DNA from: Acidobacteriota bacterium
GTDB lineage: Bacteria; Acidobacteriota; Blastocatellia; Pyrinomonadales; Pyrinomonadaceae
DNA length: 5,394 nt
Assembly (NCBI GenBank): GCA_013813755.1
Contig: JACCRD010000237.1
Span: 1-5,394, forward strand
Direction: 5' to 3'
The translations under genes were made by a program, and so were the position numbers. Positions 1 through 5,104 of the stretch are shown here, one piece after another; position 1 is the first letter of the stretch, and each line of letters starts with the position of its first letter. The notes under the pieces were generated by a model. It was not told the origin of the DNA and did no database searches. It was given only the letters and a program-made list of their open reading frames with translations.

Positions 1-542
1 GCTTCCCATTCGCTAATCGTAAAATGCGGCGACAATAAATCCGCTGCAATATGCTCTGCCCATTGCTTGTCCGGCGGAATCGTCTGGTGCGAAAGCATCG
101 GCGCGAAATAACCGGTTTCAAGAACGCGCACACGATTTGCCCAAACTTCGTAATAACGATAACGCCGCGCTTCCATAAAAAGAAAAATCGAAACCAAAAT
201 AGAGTTGATCGGAATGGCGAAATGCGGGTTGTCGGGCGAACTGAAAACGAAGGAAAGCGTCGCGCCGGCGGTAATCACCGCCCAGTTGGTGGTCGCGTCA
301 AGCCGACTGCGCCAGACATTAGAACGCTGCACTTCGCCGCGATAAAAATGGACAAGCGCGGTATTAAATTCCGCGGGCGCGAGTTTTTGCGGAAGTGAAA
401 GCGGAGTAGTTTTGGGTTTTTCACTGCGGGCGCGAACTTCTTCGGCGAGTGATAAAAAATCTGAATTTCCATCTTCGGTTTTTATTTGTTCATCAGCTTC
501 TAATTCAAATGAATCGCCTGCAAACCGAACTTCGTTTTTCAT
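1..542 (-). CDS. DUF2270 family predicted membrane protein (5' part, cut by window edge)
   Basis: The reading frame starts at an ATG whose first base is position 542 and stays open for 180 codons to the left edge, so the C-terminus is missing. Residues 1-57 are hydrophilic and acidic. From about residue 58 the protein matches what I recall of DUF2270: FNTALVHFYRGEVQRSNVWR, then a TTNWAV motif, a hydrophobic stretch (about 88-101), SPDNPHFAIP, a second hydrophobic stretch (about 109-123), and the signature EARRYRYYEVW around 124-134, followed by a W-x-E-x-I-A segment near 161-166. Two membrane helices linked by a short loop are likely. The biochemical function of DUF2270 is not known to me. 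No Shine-Dalgarno sequence precedes the start; a TATAAA lies only 5 nt upstream, so a leaderless transcript is possible. It is divergent from tadA. Family call fairly sure, function unknown. Confidence 0.85.
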   Translation of the reverse strand, partial: MKNEVRFAGDSFELEADEQIKTEDGNSDFLSLAEEVRARSEKPKTTPLSLPQKLAPAEFNTALVHFYRGEVQRSNVWRSRLDATTNWAVITAGATLSFVFSSPDNPHFAIPINSILVSIFLFMEARRYRYYEVWANRVRVLETGYFAPMLSHQTIPPDKQWAEHIAADLLSPHFTISEWE

Positions 543-563
543 AGCTATTTATAGGATAAGCTA

Positions 564-592
564 AAGTTTGCTGCGTGTCTTCCTGCAAACTT
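564..592. repeat. 8-bp perfect inverted repeat upstream of the DUF2270 gene
   Basis: AAGTTTGC (564-571) and GCAAACTT (585-592) are perfect reverse complements separated by 13 nt. They lie 22-50 nt upstream of the DUF2270 start codon, around where a -35 region would be for a TATAAA at 548-553 (minus strand). This spacing could suit a dimeric repressor site or a small hairpin. No T-run follows in either direction, so an intrinsic terminator is unlikely. Function is inferred only from position. Confidence 0.4.
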
Positions 593-642
593 CAAATTAA
601 GAAGTATCACTTCCATTCTTCAGATGCAAGAAATTTTAAAAG

Positions 643-710
643 TCCGGAGAGTTCTGAGACAAGGGGTTATGTTTGATGAAAATTTAATTGATTCTTTTTA
701 ACTCTCCGGA
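643..710. repeat. 11-bp perfect inverted repeat with 46-nt loop in the tadA/DUF2270 intergenic region
   Basis: TCCGGAGAGTT (643-653) and AACTCTCCGGA (700-710) are perfect reverse complements. The element is more GC-rich in its arms than the surrounding DNA. I see no target-site duplication next to it. On the minus strand the distal arm is followed by CTTTTAAAATTTC, which is somewhat U-rich, so a weak terminator or a structured 5' leader for the DUF2270 gene is conceivable. It may also be a copy of a dispersed small repeat, which cannot be judged from one window. Confidence 0.5.
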
Positions 711-746
711 TCTTCCAGACTCCCAAGACTCTCGATTTTGTTTGGC

Positions 747-775
747 TTAACACCTCGATTTCATAAATCTATATT
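747..775 (+). promoter_or_regulatory. Predicted sigma70-type promoter for tadA
   Basis: TTAACA (747-752, five of six matches to TTGACA) is separated by exactly 17 nt from TATATT (770-775, five of six matches to TATAAT). Transcription would start near 782, giving a leader of about 23 nt before the tadA ATG. It is the best promoter match in the gap between tadA and the DUF2270 gene. The octamer CTCGATTT occurs twice nearby (731-738 and 754-761), the second copy inside the -35/-10 spacer, so regulator binding is possible but speculative. Confidence 0.55.
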
Positions 776-804
776 TTTAAATTGCGGTTGCGCTACAATC
801 ACCA

Positions 805-1278
805 ATGATGATGGAAGCAGATGAATTTTGGATGCGGAAAGCAATTAAAGCCGCCGAAGCCGCGCGTGAATTTGGCGAGATACCGATTGGCGCGTGTTTA
901 ATTGATAAAAACGGGGAACTTATATCAATTGCCGGAAACCGCACAATCACCTTTTGTGATCCGACGGCGCACGCGGAAATTTTAGTTCTGCGCGAAGCCG
1001 CCGTAAAAATCGGCAATTATCGGTTGACTGAAACAAGCGTTTATACGACTATTGAACCTTGCGCAATGTGTGCCGGCGCACTCGTCAACGCTCGCGTTAA
1101 GCGGCTTATTTTTGGCGCGAAAGACGAAAGATTCGGTGCAGTCACGAGTGTTTTTCGCCTTTGCGATACAAGCTCTTTGAATCATCAGATTGAAATCACG
1201 GCAGGTGTATTAGCTGAAGACTGCCGGGAAATAATGCAAAATTTCTTTCGCCAAAAACGCCAAAAAATTAAAAATTAA
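805..1278 (+). CDS. tadA: tRNA-specific adenosine deaminase TadA
   Basis: This 157-residue protein is a cytidine-deaminase-fold zinc enzyme that, by family knowledge, converts A34 to inosine in tRNA-Arg(ACG) in the cytoplasm. The zinc and catalytic motifs are intact: HAE at residues 56-58 (H56 zinc ligand, E58 proton shuttle) and PCAMC at 85-89 (C86 and C89 zinc ligands). Family hallmarks GEIPIGA (24-30), DPTAHAEI (52-59), GNYRL (70-74) and LNHQIE (125-130) are also present. Length is normal for TadA. The start is the first of three consecutive ATGs (805, 808, 811); an in-frame stop at 778-780 excludes longer forms, and no Shine-Dalgarno sequence decides among the three. The last codons lie inside an A/T-rich inverted repeat. 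It precedes two serine tRNA genes and ffs on the same strand and may be co-transcribed with them. Confidence 0.96.
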   Translation: MMMEADEFWMRKAIKAAEAAREFGEIPIGACLIDKNGELISIAGNRTITFCDPTAHAEILVLREAAVKIGNYRLTETSVYTTIEPCAMCAGALVNARVKRLIFGAKDERFGAVTSVFRLCDTSSLNHQIEITAGVLAEDCREIMQNFFRQKRQKIKN

Positions 1279-1341
1279 AATTCAAAATGCAAAATTTATG
1301 CAAAATTTTTGAAGTGCTTTTTTAATTTTAATTTTTAATTT
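1265..1341. repeat. A/T-only 18-bp inverted repeat spanning the tadA stop codon, with an 11-bp tandem repeat in the loop
   Basis: Positions 1265-1282 and 1324-1341 are perfect reverse complements, made only of A and T. After one mismatch (C1283/T1323) pairing continues with AAAA (1284-1287) against TTTT (1319-1322), and then GCA (1289-1291) against TGC (1315-1317). The tadA stop codon (1276-1278) is inside the left arm. The loop holds a perfect tandem duplication of ATGCAAAATTT (1287-1297 and 1298-1308). In RNA this would form a long A-U hairpin that could weakly terminate transcription or protect the tadA 3' end. Six T residues (1318-1323) lie inside the stem rather than after it, so it is not a classical intrinsic terminator. 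Confidence 0.6.
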
Positions 1342-1347
1342 AATCAC

Positions 1348-1437
1348 GGAGAGGTCGCATAGTGGCTTAGTGCACCGGTCTCGAAAATCGGAGTGCCTTA
1401 ACGGGTACCGTGGGTTCAAATCCCACCCTCTCCGCCA
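1348..1437 (+). tRNA. tRNA-Ser (anticodon CGA)
   Basis: A complete class II tRNA can be folded by eye. Acceptor stem GGAGAGG (1348-1354) pairs with CCTCTCC (1427-1433), followed by discriminator G1434 and an encoded CCA (1435-1437). The D arm is GCA/TGC around a loop with GG. The anticodon stem CCGGT/ATCGG (1375-1379/1387-1391) closes the loop CTCGAAA, so the anticodon is CGA at 1382-1384 and reads UCG. The long variable arm forms a GTGCC/GGTAC stem, as expected for serine tRNAs. The T arm is GTGGG-TTCAAAT-CCCAC. A cytosine at position 9, usually a purine, is slightly odd. No convincing promoter lies directly upstream, so read-through from tadA is plausible. Confidence 0.95.
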
Positions 1438-1465
1438 TTTTGAATTTGGATTAAAATGATCGTTG

Positions 1466-1504
1466 TTAACTTCTTATTTTTGCGAAGGCGCAATGATAAG
1501 TTAA
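1466..1504 (+). other. Structured spacer (compound hairpin) between the two tRNA-Ser genes
   Basis: TTAAC (1466-1470) pairs with GTTAA (1500-1504), TTAT (1474-1477) with ATAA (1496-1499), and TTGCG (1480-1484) with CGCAA (1489-1493) around an AAGG loop. Together these make an interrupted stem of 14 pairs. No T-run follows, so it is not an obvious terminator; it could be an RNase processing site in a tRNA precursor. The rest of the 1438-1606 spacer shows no gene and no convincing promoter. Confidence 0.35.
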
Positions 1505-1606
1505 TTGATTGCATTAAAATTATTCTGAACTTTAAAACTGTTCGACTTTGGAAAATGTGATAAAGTATTTTCTTTTGTTCAACCAAGGATTTTTGATATA
1601 AAAAAC

Positions 1607-1697
1607 GGAAGGGTGCAAGAGCGGTTGAATTGGCTACATTGGAAATGTAGTGAACCTCAAAAGGGTTCCGTGGGTTCGAATCCCACCCTTTCCGCCA
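1607..1697 (+). tRNA. tRNA-Ser (anticodon GGA)
   Basis: A second complete class II tRNA. Acceptor GGAAGGG (1607-1613) pairs with CCTTTCC (1687-1693) with one G-U pair, followed by discriminator G1694 and an encoded CCA (1695-1697). The anticodon stem CTACA/TGTAG (1634-1638/1646-1650) closes the loop TTGGAAA, giving anticodon GGA at 1641-1643, which reads UCC and UCU. The D stem is CAA/TTG with the GG pair in the loop. The variable arm is long, with GAACC pairing to GGTTC. The T arm is GTGGG-TTCGAAT-CCCAC, the same stem as in the upstream tRNA-Ser(CGA). It sits 169 nt after that gene and about 80 nt before the SRP RNA, so all three may come from one precursor. Confidence 0.96.
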
Positions 1698-1703
1698 CGT
1701 TTT

Positions 1704-1768
1704 ATTTTGGATTATAAGAATTCTTTTATAATTTAACTAAATGGCAGGTTACTTTGCCAATCCAAAAT
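1704..1768. repeat. 10-bp inverted repeat between tRNA-Ser(GGA) and ffs
   Basis: ATTTTGGATT (1704-1713) and AATCCAAAAT (1759-1768) are perfect reverse complements. Between them lie a near-palindrome (1711-1732, centred on GAATTC) and a small hairpin TGGCA/TGCCA (1742-1746/1755-1759) that overlaps the right arm by one base. The element occupies nearly all of the spacer between the tRNA CCA and the SRP RNA, so a processing structure or a structured ffs leader is possible. Confidence 0.45.
1727..1732 (+). promoter_or_regulatory. Possible -10 box (TATAAT) for ffs
   Basis: A perfect TATAAT lies about 45 nt upstream of the SRP RNA. At a 17-nt spacing the -35 hexamer would be ATTTTG, which is poor; the better-looking TTGGAT (1707-1712) is only 14 nt away. 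Transcription would start near 1739 and the precursor would need 5' trimming. The box is also part of a near-palindrome, so the match may be incidental. Confidence 0.35.
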
Positions 1769-1774
1769 CGATTT

Positions 1775-1881
1775 ATGGCTTCAGGCTCCGCACAATGTTT
1801 GAGTTGTGAACTCCGCTAGATTGGGAACAAAGCAACGGCAGCAATTTCAGCGTGTGTTGCGGTTAAGTCTGAAGCCTCCCA
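1775..1881 (+). ncRNA. ffs: Bacterial small signal recognition particle RNA (4.5S RNA)
   Basis: The RNA forms the scaffold that binds Ffh and its receptor FtsY during co-translational targeting to the membrane. The most conserved part, helix 8, is clear: a GGAA tetraloop (1824-1827) closed by TTG/CAA (1821-1823/1828-1830), the asymmetric internal loop with AGCAA (1831-1835) facing CTAGA (1816-1820), then CCG/CGG (1813-1815/1836-1838). This aligns position by position with the E. coli 4.5S core. The ends close through GGCTTCAG (1777-1784) with CTGAAGCC (1869-1876), and CCGCA (1788-1792) pairs with TGCGG (1858-1862); GCGTGTG at 1850-1856 also resembles the E. coli distal strand. About 100 nt is normal for the Alu-less bacterial type. 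Exact ends are estimated. It follows two serine tRNAs and is followed by a strong terminator. Confidence 0.88.
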
Positions 1882-1894
1882 TTTTTTGTTGGAT

Positions 1895-1937
1895 AAAAAA
1901 CTCCGAAATCGTAAATTTATGATTTCGGAATTTTTTT
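1895..1937. terminator. Bidirectional intrinsic terminator between ffs and the M1 peptidase gene
   Basis: TCCGAAATC (1902-1910) pairs perfectly with GATTTCGGA (1921-1929); a G-U pair and two A-T pairs extend the stem to 12 bp around an AATT loop. On the plus strand it is followed by one A and seven T (1931-1937). On the minus strand it is followed by G and six T (complement of the A-run at 1895-1900). It lies between ffs and the stop of the convergent peptidase gene at 1960, so it suits termination from both sides. Confidence 0.88.
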
Positions 1938-1959
1938 GCTTTATATTTCGATTGAGAAG

Positions 1960-4614
1960 CTATTTTTTATTACCAATTGCCTTTTTGAATTGTCCTTCAA
2001 ACATCGTCACGTAACCGATCAACTGCGGCTGCGCTTTGAATTTCGCTTTTGCCAAGTCAAACGCTTCCTGCCCGCGTGGGTTGGCGAGCCTGACAAGGCT
2101 TACTAAACCGTTGAAGATTGATTGATATTCGTTATTTTCGAGAGCTTTTTTGTAGCCTTCAAAAATCAAAGGGAACGCCCGCGGGTCGCCTTTGCCGCTG
2201 GAAGCGACGATTCCGAGAGCGGTCGAACGCACGTTAGAGGTTTGCGTTTTGTCAATTGCGAATTTCAAACCCGTATCGAGCGCCCGTTTGTCGCCTAAAA
2301 CTGAAAGCGCGCGCAGTCCAGCGATTGTTAGACGGTTTTTCCACGAAGGCGTGTTGACGAGTTTTGCAAGCTGGTCATAAGCGCGTCCGTCTTTAGTTAG
2401 TGCTAAAGCGGCTGAAGCCGCGTCAATTACGCTGTAACTCTGGTCACCCAACGCCGCGGAATACAAATTGGCAAACTGCGCGTCTTTCGTTCTGGCGAGC
2501 ATCGCAATCGCTGCCGCGCGGACGTTTGGATTTTGGTCTTTCGCGGCGGCAGTCAGAGCGCTGGTTAATTCTGCAGAAAACTTCGGCGCGGGCGCGTTAT
2601 CACCAAACATTCCGTCAATCTGACTTTGCGGATTTTCGCCTGTCGGCATATCGGTAATAATTTGGCGGCGCAGTCTCCACGAAGTTTCCTTGTTAATTGC
2701 GTTGGTTAAAGCGTTGATAATTTTTGTTTTATCTGTTGCTGCTGTGGTGGTTGCGGCAGATTGTTTGGCGAGTTCTTCCATCGCCCAGAGTCTGCCCAAA
2801 ACATCTTTGTCGTTTTGGAATTGAAAGACGAGTTCATCCGTTGATTTATTAAACTTTAATTCTTTAATCAAAGTTCCTTCATTGTCGAAGCTGACGATCA
2901 GAGGTTTTGCGGCGGAAGCAAAAGTATAAACATTCTCAGCTTGCGGCTTCAGCCAAACTTTTTCGATTTTGTTGTCGATTTCAACATCAATCCAACTTTG
3001 AAAAAATTCAACCTGCGGGAATTCGTTGGTCGCATCTATTTTCTGCGTTTGTTTGACGCTTAAAGTTAACTGTTTTTTCGCGTCGTCGTAATTCTGAGTG
3101 ACTTCAAAGATCGGATGTCCCATCTTAAAAAGCCACTGGTCGAAAAACCAATCCATCGATTCGCCGGTTGTTTCTTCGACGGCAATACGAAAATCTTCGG
3201 TTGAAACCGGCTGGTTGGCGTTTGATTTTAAGTAATGATTTATTGAGCGCCACCAATTTTCTTCGCCCAGATGTTTGCGCAGCATATGGAGAACCGCCGC
3301 GCCGCGCGGATAGGCATATTGGTCAAACATCGCGTCTTTATTCGGATAATATTTAGTGACGATCGGACGGCGATTGCCCTGATTCCAAGCACCGAAATAG
3401 CCCTGCTGGTTGCCGCGCACATTGTTAAAGAGAAAATCTTCGTGACCTTTTTTATTTTCATGATAAAGCGCGTCAAAATAAGTCGCAAAACTTTCGTTAA
3501 GCCAGATTTGTCCCCAATCGCGCGTCGTCACGTAATCGCCGAACCACTGATGCGCGAGTTCGTGCGCTTGCAAAGAATCGGAATCTTCGTCGAGCATTTC
3601 GCGCTCGTCGTGGATCATTTCTTCAATCATCGTCGTGGCGGAAATATTTTCCATTCCGCCGCCAAAATCCTCCACAAACGTCTGCGAGTATTTCGGATAT
3701 GGGTATTTAACGCCGGTTTTTTCTGAAAAAAACTTCAGCATATCCGGCAAGTTTTTCACCGTCGCGGCAACTTCCTTTGTTTCATTAACGTAGCCGTAAT
3801 TAACAATCGGAATGCCTTCGTAATCCTGTTTAACTTCGGCATATTCACCGACGACTATGGAAGTTAAATAATTGGTGTAAGGCGTGTCCATTTTCCAGTA
3901 AAATGTGCGCGTGTTGTCGGCGTTTTCTTTAACTTCGAGAAGTTTTCCATTGGAAACAACCGTAAAAGGTTTTTCAACCGTCGCCCGCAACTCACTCGTG
4001 CGAAAATCATTCGGCGAATCGTAAGAGGGAAACCAGTAGCGGTTAAATTCCGTTTCGCCCTGCGACCAAATCTGGCGCGGCTTGTTTGGATTTTCCGCCG
4101 TCGGTTTGATGAAACGAAGTCCGCGCCCGAAACTTCCAATCGCTGTTTCAGCGTCGGCTTTGTTGACGTAACTTGTGCGATATTCAACTTTAACTGCGAT
4201 GTCTTCGCCGCGTTTGTATGTGCGGTCGAGAATGATTTCAAGATTGTCATCCTCTTTTTTCGCGTCGTAATTAAATTTCAGCGCCGCGCCGCTTGCCAGA
4301 GAAACCGCGCTGATATTCATCGCCGCCGCGTCCAGATAAAATTTGTCCAAATCCTTAAAGGGCGCGAGTGTCACGGTTGTCGCGCCGAAGGCTTGTTCCT
4401 TGTCCCAATCAAAACGCAGATCAATCGAAACATTTTTCACGTCGATTGTGCGGCTGCGAACATAATTAACGCGCGGAAGTTTTTTAATTTTCGCGTCGTC
4501 CTGTTGAAACGGAAATTCAAAGAGCGGTCGCGCTGCCGCCGTCATCTGCGAAAAAGATAATACAAAGACTAAGCAGAAAGCCGAAACTTTCAAACTGAAT
4601 GATTTTGGACTCAT
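1960..4614 (-). CDS. Secreted M1 family zinc aminopeptidase with C-terminal HEAT-like repeats
   Basis: This 884-residue protein is a gluzincin metallopeptidase expected to remove N-terminal amino acids from peptides outside the cytoplasm. Residues 1-28 form a signal peptide: Lys-containing n-region, hydrophobic core around 10-22, and AAA before R29. The beta-rich N-terminal domain covers about 52-258. The exopeptidase motif GGGMEN is at 318-323. The zinc site HELAH (351-355) with E374 in WLNE gives ligands H351, H355 and E374, and E352 is the general base. Y435 in AYPRGA is the likely transition-state tyrosine. A beta domain follows (about 503-590), then an alpha-helical HEAT-like region (about 600-880). 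All catalytic residues are present, so it should be active. A purine-rich GAGAGA (4621-4626) lies 6 nt before the ATG and supports this start. Substrate preference cannot be read from the sequence. It stands alone, convergent with ffs and divergent from the zinc-ribbon gene. Confidence 0.95.
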   Translation of the reverse strand: MSPKSFSLKVSAFCLVFVLSFSQMTAAARPLFEFPFQQDDAKIKKLPRVNYVRSRTIDVKNVSIDLRFDWDKEQAFGATTVTLAPFKDLDKFYLDAAAMNISAVSLASGAALKFNYDAKKEDDNLEIILDRTYKRGEDIAVKVEYRTSYVNKADAETAIGSFGRGLRFIKPTAENPNKPRQIWSQGETEFNRYWFPSYDSPNDFRTSELRATVEKPFTVVSNGKLLEVKENADNTRTFYWKMDTPYTNYLTSIVVGEYAEVKQDYEGIPIVNYGYVNETKEVAATVKNLPDMLKFFSEKTGVKYPYPKYSQTFVEDFGGGMENISATTMIEEMIHDEREMLDEDSDSLQAHELAHQWFGDYVTTRDWGQIWLNESFATYFDALYHENKKGHEDFLFNNVRGNQQGYFGAWNQGNRRPIVTKYYPNKDAMFDQYAYPRGAAVLHMLRKHLGEENWWRSINHYLKSNANQPVSTEDFRIAVEETTGESMDWFFDQWLFKMGHPIFEVTQNYDDAKKQLTLSVKQTQKIDATNEFPQVEFFQSWIDVEIDNKIEKVWLKPQAENVYTFASAAKPLIVSFDNEGTLIKELKFNKSTDELVFQFQNDKDVLGRLWAMEELAKQSAATTTAATDKTKIINALTNAINKETSWRLRRQIITDMPTGENPQSQIDGMFGDNAPAPKFSAELTSALTAAAKDQNPNVRAAAIAMLARTKDAQFANLYSAALGDQSYSVIDAASAALALTKDGRAYDQLAKLVNTPSWKNRLTIAGLRALSVLGDKRALDTGLKFAIDKTQTSNVRSTALGIVASSGKGDPRAFPLIFEGYKKALENNEYQSIFNGLVSLVRLANPRGQEAFDLAKAKFKAQPQLIGYVTMFEGQFKKAIGNKK

Positions 4615-4785
4615 ATATTTTCTCTCAACATTAGATTTGTGTTCAGGGAGTTTTTTGTTTGATGCAAAATACGTTTAAGAAATTAGTTTTGTTTCATATC
4701 ACGCGGAAAAATTACGTTATCAAACTAAATTTCACCGTTTGGAAGAAAGCCGTTTGAATGCTATTTTCATAAAAATAAAAGTTTT

Positions 4786-4791
4786 AAGGAG
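4786..4791 (+). promoter_or_regulatory. Shine-Dalgarno site that fixes the zinc-ribbon gene start
   Basis: AAGGAG lies 10 nt before the ATG at 4802. This strong match to the anti-Shine-Dalgarno sequence shows that translation starts there and not at the in-frame TTG at 4739, which would place the site inside the coding region. No other gene in the window has so clear a site. Confidence 0.85.
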
Positions 4792-4801
4792 ACAATTTTT
4801 T

Positions 4802-5095
4802 ATGTCAATAGAATTAGATGATCGCGGGCGCGCTTTGGAGAACGAATATTTTCGCCGCCAGGAGCAGGAACTTATCCAGAAAATGAAGGCAAAACTCGGC
4901 GCGGAAAAAAATCCGGCAGGCAGTGCAGATTGCCCAAAATGTGATGGCGGCAAATTGGTTGAAACAGATTATGAAAATATCAAGATTGATGTTTGCAATA
5001 ATTGCACCGGAGTTTGGCTTGACGCGGGCGAACTCGCTCAGATTGCCGTCAGAGAAGATAATAATAACAGTTGGTTTTCAAAATTTGCTAAGTAA
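4802..5095 (+). CDS. Small zf-TFIIB-type zinc-ribbon protein
   Basis: A 97-residue cytoplasmic protein with no signal peptide. Residues 4-33 are charged and helical (ENEYFRRQEQELIQKMKAKL), possibly a coiled coil. The zinc ribbon has C44-x2-C47 and C65-x2-C68, followed by GVWLDAGEL (70-78), the signature of the zf-TFIIB family (PF13453). The family resembles the zinc ribbon of transcription factor TFIIB, but to my knowledge the function of these small bacterial proteins is not established; nucleic-acid or protein binding is the usual guess. The ATG at 4802 is chosen because of the AAGGAG just upstream. The stop is followed after 9 nt by the start of a secreted esterase gene, so the two are probably co-transcribed. 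I see no convincing promoter in the 187-nt gap from the divergent peptidase gene. Confidence 0.9.
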   Translation: MSIELDDRGRALENEYFRRQEQELIQKMKAKLGAEKNPAGSADCPKCDGGKLVETDYENIKIDVCNNCTGVWLDAGELAQIAVREDNNNSWFSKFAK

Positions 5096-5104
5096 AATAA
5101 TTAA

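Noticed and set aside
51..398. Plus-strand reading frame of 115 codons at the left end
   Set aside because: It lies opposite the DUF2270 gene, whose minus-strand frame has clear family motifs; the plus-strand translation is basic and low in complexity.
624..701. A 25-codon plus-strand reading frame (MQEILKVRRVLRQGVMFDENL...) ending just at the 3' arm of the 11-bp inverted repeat
   Set aside because: There is no Shine-Dalgarno sequence, the peptide matches nothing I recognise, and an open frame of this length is expected by chance. A leader peptide cannot be excluded but is unsupported.
643..710. Insertion-sequence remnant or MITE bounded by the 11-bp inverted repeats
   Set aside because: No target-site duplication flanks the arms and no transposase fragment is present, so it is listed only as an inverted repeat.
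1597..1602. TATAAA just before tRNA-Ser(GGA) as a -10 box
   Set aside because: It ends only 4 nt before the mature tRNA, so transcription would start inside the tRNA, and no -35 box fits.
1777..1876. 6S RNA as an alternative identity for the RNA before the terminator
   Set aside because: The GGAA tetraloop, AGCAA internal loop and about 100-nt length match SRP RNA; 6S RNA is longer and has a large central bubble, which is not seen.
3271..3726. Long plus-strand reading frame opposite the M1 peptidase catalytic domain, plus similar frames at 2192-2657 and 3864-4250
   Set aside because: They are antisense or frame-shifted shadows of an intact, family-matching gene and have no recognisable domain of their own.
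4739..4801. TTG-initiated upstream extension of the zinc-ribbon protein
   Set aside because: The AAGGAG at 4786-4791 is correctly placed for the ATG at 4802, and the extra residues do not resemble the family.
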